64,000 nt of DNA from Pseudomonas alkylphenolica (GTDB lineage Bacteria > Pseudomonadota > Gammaproteobacteria > Pseudomonadales > Pseudomonadaceae): NCBI RefSeq assembly GCF_004025535.1, contig NZ_QJRG01000042.1, forward strand, positions 1 through 64,000, written 5' to 3'. The position numbers and the translations under genes are program-made. Shown in pieces: positions 61,128 through 64,000 of the stretch. Under the pieces are notes generated by a model, which had not been told where the DNA came from, ran no database searches, and saw only the letters and a program-made list of their open reading frames with translations. Every line of letters starts with the position of its first letter. Positions within the stretch are counted from its first letter, which is position 1.

Positions 61128-62015
61128 TCAGGAATTCAGCACTGCCTCCAGATGCATAAGGAATACTCTTACTCTGTGTGGCACATGCTGGCGAGTAGGC
61201 AATATCGCGGTGATGAAGAGTTGCTCCGGGCTGACATCCTCCAGTTCGACCAGACGAAGGGTTCCAGCATCCAGATCATCAAGGACGTCCCAGTACGTAA
61301 GCATCGCCACCCCCAAACCTTGCCTACTTGCCGTGCGCACCGCCTCGACACTGTTTGCCGAAAAAACGCCCTCCGCCCTCATGGCAACCGCTTCACCGTC
61401 ACGAATGAATGGCCAGTAAGGCATTCCATGCAAAGCGATGCGGCGGTGGCTCAATAGTGCGTCCATCGTAGTTGGCACTCCATGACGCTCCAGATACATC
61501 GGACTGGCACACAGCACTCTAGGATTCGGTGCGAGGGTGCGCGCGATCAAGGCCGAGTCTCGCAGGGTCGCAATGCGAATTGCGACATCGATCCCGAGCC
61601 CGACAATATCCACGATGCTGTCCGACAGTGTCAGATCAAGGCGCAGTGCCGGGTGTTCTGCCAAGAGCACGGGAATCAGCGGCATGATCACTGACTGTCC
61701 GAATACGGTGGGCGCAGTTACCTTCAAAACACCGCTGGCAGTACCAGCATAGGATTTCAAACTGACCCTTGCTCCCTCGCTGGCTTCCAACAGCGTCGTT
61801 GCAAAGGGGAGAAATGTTTCGCCTTCAGCTGTCAACGACACGGCGCGAGTTGTTCGATGAAACAGCCGAACCCCTAGCTCGCCTTCGAGAGCTGCCAGTC
61901 TGCGCGACACTGTCATGGGTGCCAAGCCGAGTCGTCGGGCGGCGGCTGACAGGCTGCCACTCCCAGCAATGGCGCTAAACACTTCCACATCCGGGATCTG
62001 CATCATTACATCCAT
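61128..62015 (-). CDS. LysR-family transcriptional regulator (second)
   Basis: A 295-residue regulator. The HTH reads FSAIAGSGSLSAAARRLGLA then PMTVSRRLAALEGELGVRLF. The effector domain is of the CrgA/DNA-binding LysR subgroup (SGVLKVTAPTVFGQSVIMPL, GIDVAIRIATLRDSALIAR). Several in-frame ATGs exist (62015, 62006, 62003). It is divergent from the old-yellow-enzyme gene at 62125 (about 109 bp between starts), which it probably controls. Confidence 0.94.
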   Translation of the reverse strand: MDVMMQIPDVEVFSAIAGSGSLSAAARRLGLAPMTVSRRLAALEGELGVRLFHRTTRAVSLTAEGETFLPFATTLLEASEGARVSLKSYAGTASGVLKVTAPTVFGQSVIMPLIPVLLAEHPALRLDLTLSDSIVDIVGLGIDVAIRIATLRDSALIARTLAPNPRVLCASPMYLERHGVPTTMDALLSHRRIALHGMPYWPFIRDGEAVAMRAEGVFSANSVEAVRTASRQGLGVAMLTYWDVLDDLDAGTLRLVELEDVSPEQLFITAILPTRQHVPHRVRVFLMHLEAVLNS

Positions 62016-62124
62016 TTGTGATAAAGCGGCTTATCGTTGTTGCTGGCTTCTCAACACTTCGGGTCAAGCTTACTGTCCTTTACATCGATTTTTAAAGCCT
62101 TTCGGATAAATGAGGACTGACCAC

Positions 62125-63231
62125 ATGATTGACTACAACCAGCAGATTTTAACTCCCTATGATATTGGCAACCGCAGATTGAGGAATCGTCTTGCTGTCG
62201 CGCCCATGACGCGTGTCAGTGGCACCGAGGCGGGCCTGGCAACCGCTGAGATCGCGCGTTACTACGAGCGATTTGCCAAAGGGGGATTTGGCCTGGTCAT
62301 TACCGAAGGGCTGTACACCGATCAGAAGTATGCTCAGGGCTACCCCTTCCAACCTGGGCTCAGTGATGTCGAACAGGCCAAGGCGTGGCGCCGCGTGACA
62401 GATCTGGTTCGTGCCCACAATGGCTCAGTATTCGCTCAACTCATGCATGCTGGAGCGCTGAATCAGGGCAACCGTTTTGAAACGGCTACCGCTGCACCCT
62501 CGGCTGTTCGACCAAAAGGAACGCAGATGAAGTTCTATTACGGTGAGGGACAGTACCCGCTACCCCAGGCGATGAGTGACGAGGACATCGCCGATGCCAT
62601 TGCGGGATTTGCACAAGCCGCTGTGCTGGCCACGCATACCGCTGGATTCGACGGTATTGAAATCCATGGGGCGAACGGCTACCTGCTAGACCAATTTCTG
62701 ACTGACTATACCAATCAACGAGACGATCGCTGGGGCGGAAATGTACAGGCACGGATTAGACTGACATTGGAAGTCATCAAGGCAGTCAGGGCCGCTGTCG
62801 GCACGCTCGCTCCTGTCGGTGTGCGCATCTCGCAAAGCAAGGTGAACGACTATGAACATAAGTGGGCAGAAGGCGAAGCTGCCGCCGAGGTCATTTTCGG
62901 CTCGCTGAAGGACGCAGGTGTGGACTTTATCCATGTGACGGAGTTTGAGGCATGGAAACCGGCATTCATCGAAGGAAATGCAAGTCTGGTTGAGCTGGCT
63001 CGCCGGTATGCGTCCCAGGTTGCGATCATCGCCAATGGGGGGCTGGATGTACCGCACCACGCTGAGCAAGTTTTGCGAGACGGCGCCGATATGATCGCGC
63101 TGGGCAAAGCGGCTCTTGCCAACCCGGATCTTCCCAGTCGCCTGGCAACTCACACAACCCTTGCCGAGTTTGACGCCTCGATTCTGGGGCCGATTGCGAA
63201 CATCAAGGACAGTGAATTGGCGTTGGCGTGA
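62125..63231 (+). CDS. Old yellow enzyme family NADH:flavin oxidoreductase
   Basis: A 368-residue FMN enzyme. Visible are RNRLAVAPMTRVSGTEAGLA (N-terminal FMN contact), FAQLMHAGALNQG, GFDGIEIHGANGYLLDQFLT and the FMN-phosphate site GADMIALGKAALANPDLPSR. The usual catalytic-Tyr region is NQRDDRWGGNVQARIRL. Such enzymes reduce the C=C bond of enones, nitroesters or similar electrophiles. ATG 62125 follows TGAGGAC; the ATG at 62110 adds five residues. LysR control is inferred from divergence. Confidence 0.93.
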   Translation: MIDYNQQILTPYDIGNRRLRNRLAVAPMTRVSGTEAGLATAEIARYYERFAKGGFGLVITEGLYTDQKYAQGYPFQPGLSDVEQAKAWRRVTDLVRAHNGSVFAQLMHAGALNQGNRFETATAAPSAVRPKGTQMKFYYGEGQYPLPQAMSDEDIADAIAGFAQAAVLATHTAGFDGIEIHGANGYLLDQFLTDYTNQRDDRWGGNVQARIRLTLEVIKAVRAAVGTLAPVGVRISQSKVNDYEHKWAEGEAAAEVIFGSLKDAGVDFIHVTEFEAWKPAFIEGNASLVELARRYASQVAIIANGGLDVPHHAEQVLRDGADMIALGKAALANPDLPSRLATHTTLAEFDASILGPIANIKDSELALA

Positions 63232-63751
63232 CGACAGATTGAAAACGGTCGAGCGGACGTCATGGATGTCCGCTTGTGCCTAGCGTCATCCAAACGAAAG
63301 ACCGCCAAGGGTCGACTGCCGTCCTTCGAGCCGGGCAGTAATCGGCCAAAAGCAGTTAGTCATGGCAAAAAACAACTCGAAGCAATTTTTAGCGCTGTCC
63401 GTTCTGCTACGCTTTTGATATTTCCGATGGATTCGGGAATCACTCACGAAACTCAGTGAGGTAGCGAGGCAGATTGACTGTGGCTACCGTCTTCATCACG
63501 ATGGAAGCAGCCATTCACTGGATCGGTAATACCTATCCAGAGCAGGCACCCGCGCTACAGCTACAGCTACAGCAGCTGGAGGCATGTCCTAAGCTATTCA
63601 CGACAGTTCGAAATACGAAAATCCCAAGCTGATAATGAACGTACTGCTGTCTGGTATCACAGCAAGGTCAGCTGAATGGATATTCAACACCCCTCGAGAT
63701 GTTACGCGACAGCAATGTCACCTAATAATAGTTACCCAACAGAGGTCCATC
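63232..63751. other. Intergenic region with dispersed repeat
   Basis: No convincing gene in 520 bp. Positions 63307-63360 belong to the dispersed GC-rich repeat (GTCGACTGCCGTCCTTCGAG, then GGCCAAAAGCAGTTAG). A 42-residue frame starts at 63502 and includes a small CAGCTA repeat (about 63559-63582); it has no family features. The rest holds nothing recognisable. Confidence 0.5.
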
Positions 63752-64000
63752 TTGAGCAAAGACAAGCCAACTCAGACCGTTCGCATGAGGGTCATTGTTG
63801 TCGCGCCGCCACCTGGTGTCCGATTCGCTGTTCAACGAGGTAGGTCGGAGCTACTTGAACCGTCCGCAGAGAATGTCGATGCTATTCAATTCGACTTCTC
63901 GCTTCGCTTGGGATCACCTCTACCGGAAGGTCCCAATTTACTTGGTGAGTTTGCGCAGGGCTCGCCCTCGGATCGCTTCGTCTACGTCAACTCAGGCACC
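63752..64000 (+). CDS. DUF5990 family protein, partial
   Basis: The frame runs from TTG 63752 to the window end (83 codons). It reads VRMRVIVVAPPPGVRFAVQR, then FDFSLRLG and LLGEFAQGSPSDRFVYVNSG, the pattern of DUF5990 proteins (about 150 residues). AGAGG six bases before TTG supports this start; ATG 63785 is the alternative. The 3' end lies outside the window. Function unknown. Confidence 0.7.
   Translation, partial: MSKDKPTQTVRMRVIVVAPPPGVRFAVQRGRSELLEPSAENVDAIQFDFSLRLGSPLPEGPNLLGEFAQGSPSDRFVYVNSGT

Noticed and set aside
63262..63459. 65-codon frame in the last intergenic region
   Set aside because: It spans the dispersed repeat and has no ribosome site or family feature.

Overview
The window looks like a chromosome segment of a Pseudomonas, probably P. 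putida/P. fluorescens group. Evidence: GC-rich codon usage outside one island, paired REP elements (about 8530-8614 and 24288-24378), DUF6124 genes, FecI/FecR/TonB-receptor signalling modules, and an ars operon ending in arsH. No integrase, transposase, tRNA, rRNA or CRISPR array was seen.

Layout. 1-3154: lower meta-cleavage operon for 3-phenylpropionate-type aromatics (mhpB-C-D-F, minus strand, mhpF cut by the window edge). 3.3-8.4 kb: small membrane protein, DUF1254 protein, LysR regulator, cupin/carboxymuconolactone-decarboxylase fusion and a secreted alpha/beta hydrolase. 8.6-12.6 kb: complete iron-sensing module (ECF sigma, FecR, TonB receptor) with a candidate Fur box. 12.7-20.8 kb: diguanylate cyclase, cysteine hydrolase, NCS2 permease plus 8-oxoguanine deaminase, sulfatase, and a lipoprotein gene broken by an amber codon. 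20.9-23.9 kb: arsR-arsB-arsC-arsH. 26.0-37.7 kb: a one-directional cluster of sensor kinase, sigma54 response regulator, two periplasmic binding proteins, a Liv-type ABC transporter and two iron-dependent alcohol dehydrogenases. A sigma54 promoter and a duplicated 17-bp palindrome lie exactly where such a regulator would need them.

38.3-51.3 kb is an AT-richer accessory island and holds the most striking content: a retron of the Ec67 type (reverse transcriptase fused to a TOPRIM domain, with a recognisable msr-msd RNA gene just upstream), a Gabija-like pair (OLD-type ATPase/TOPRIM nuclease plus UvrD-like helicase), and a Septu-like pair (ATPase plus HNH nuclease). The Septu-like genes lie between two copies of a ~0.7-kb duplication carrying DUF6124 genes and a conserved RNA-like leader; several gene fragments mark past rearrangement.

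51.3-64 kb: chemoreceptor, a second iron module (divergent sigma factor, FecR, TonB receptor, PepSY protein), a cysteine hydrolase preceded by a threonine-rich leader peptide and terminator (attenuator-like), HIT and GNAT proteins, a RibD remnant, a divergent LysR/old-yellow-enzyme pair, and a DUF5990 gene cut by the window end.

The main functional themes are aromatic and alcohol catabolism, iron acquisition, arsenic resistance and stacked anti-phage defence. All functions are inferred by reading the sequence; no database search was run.
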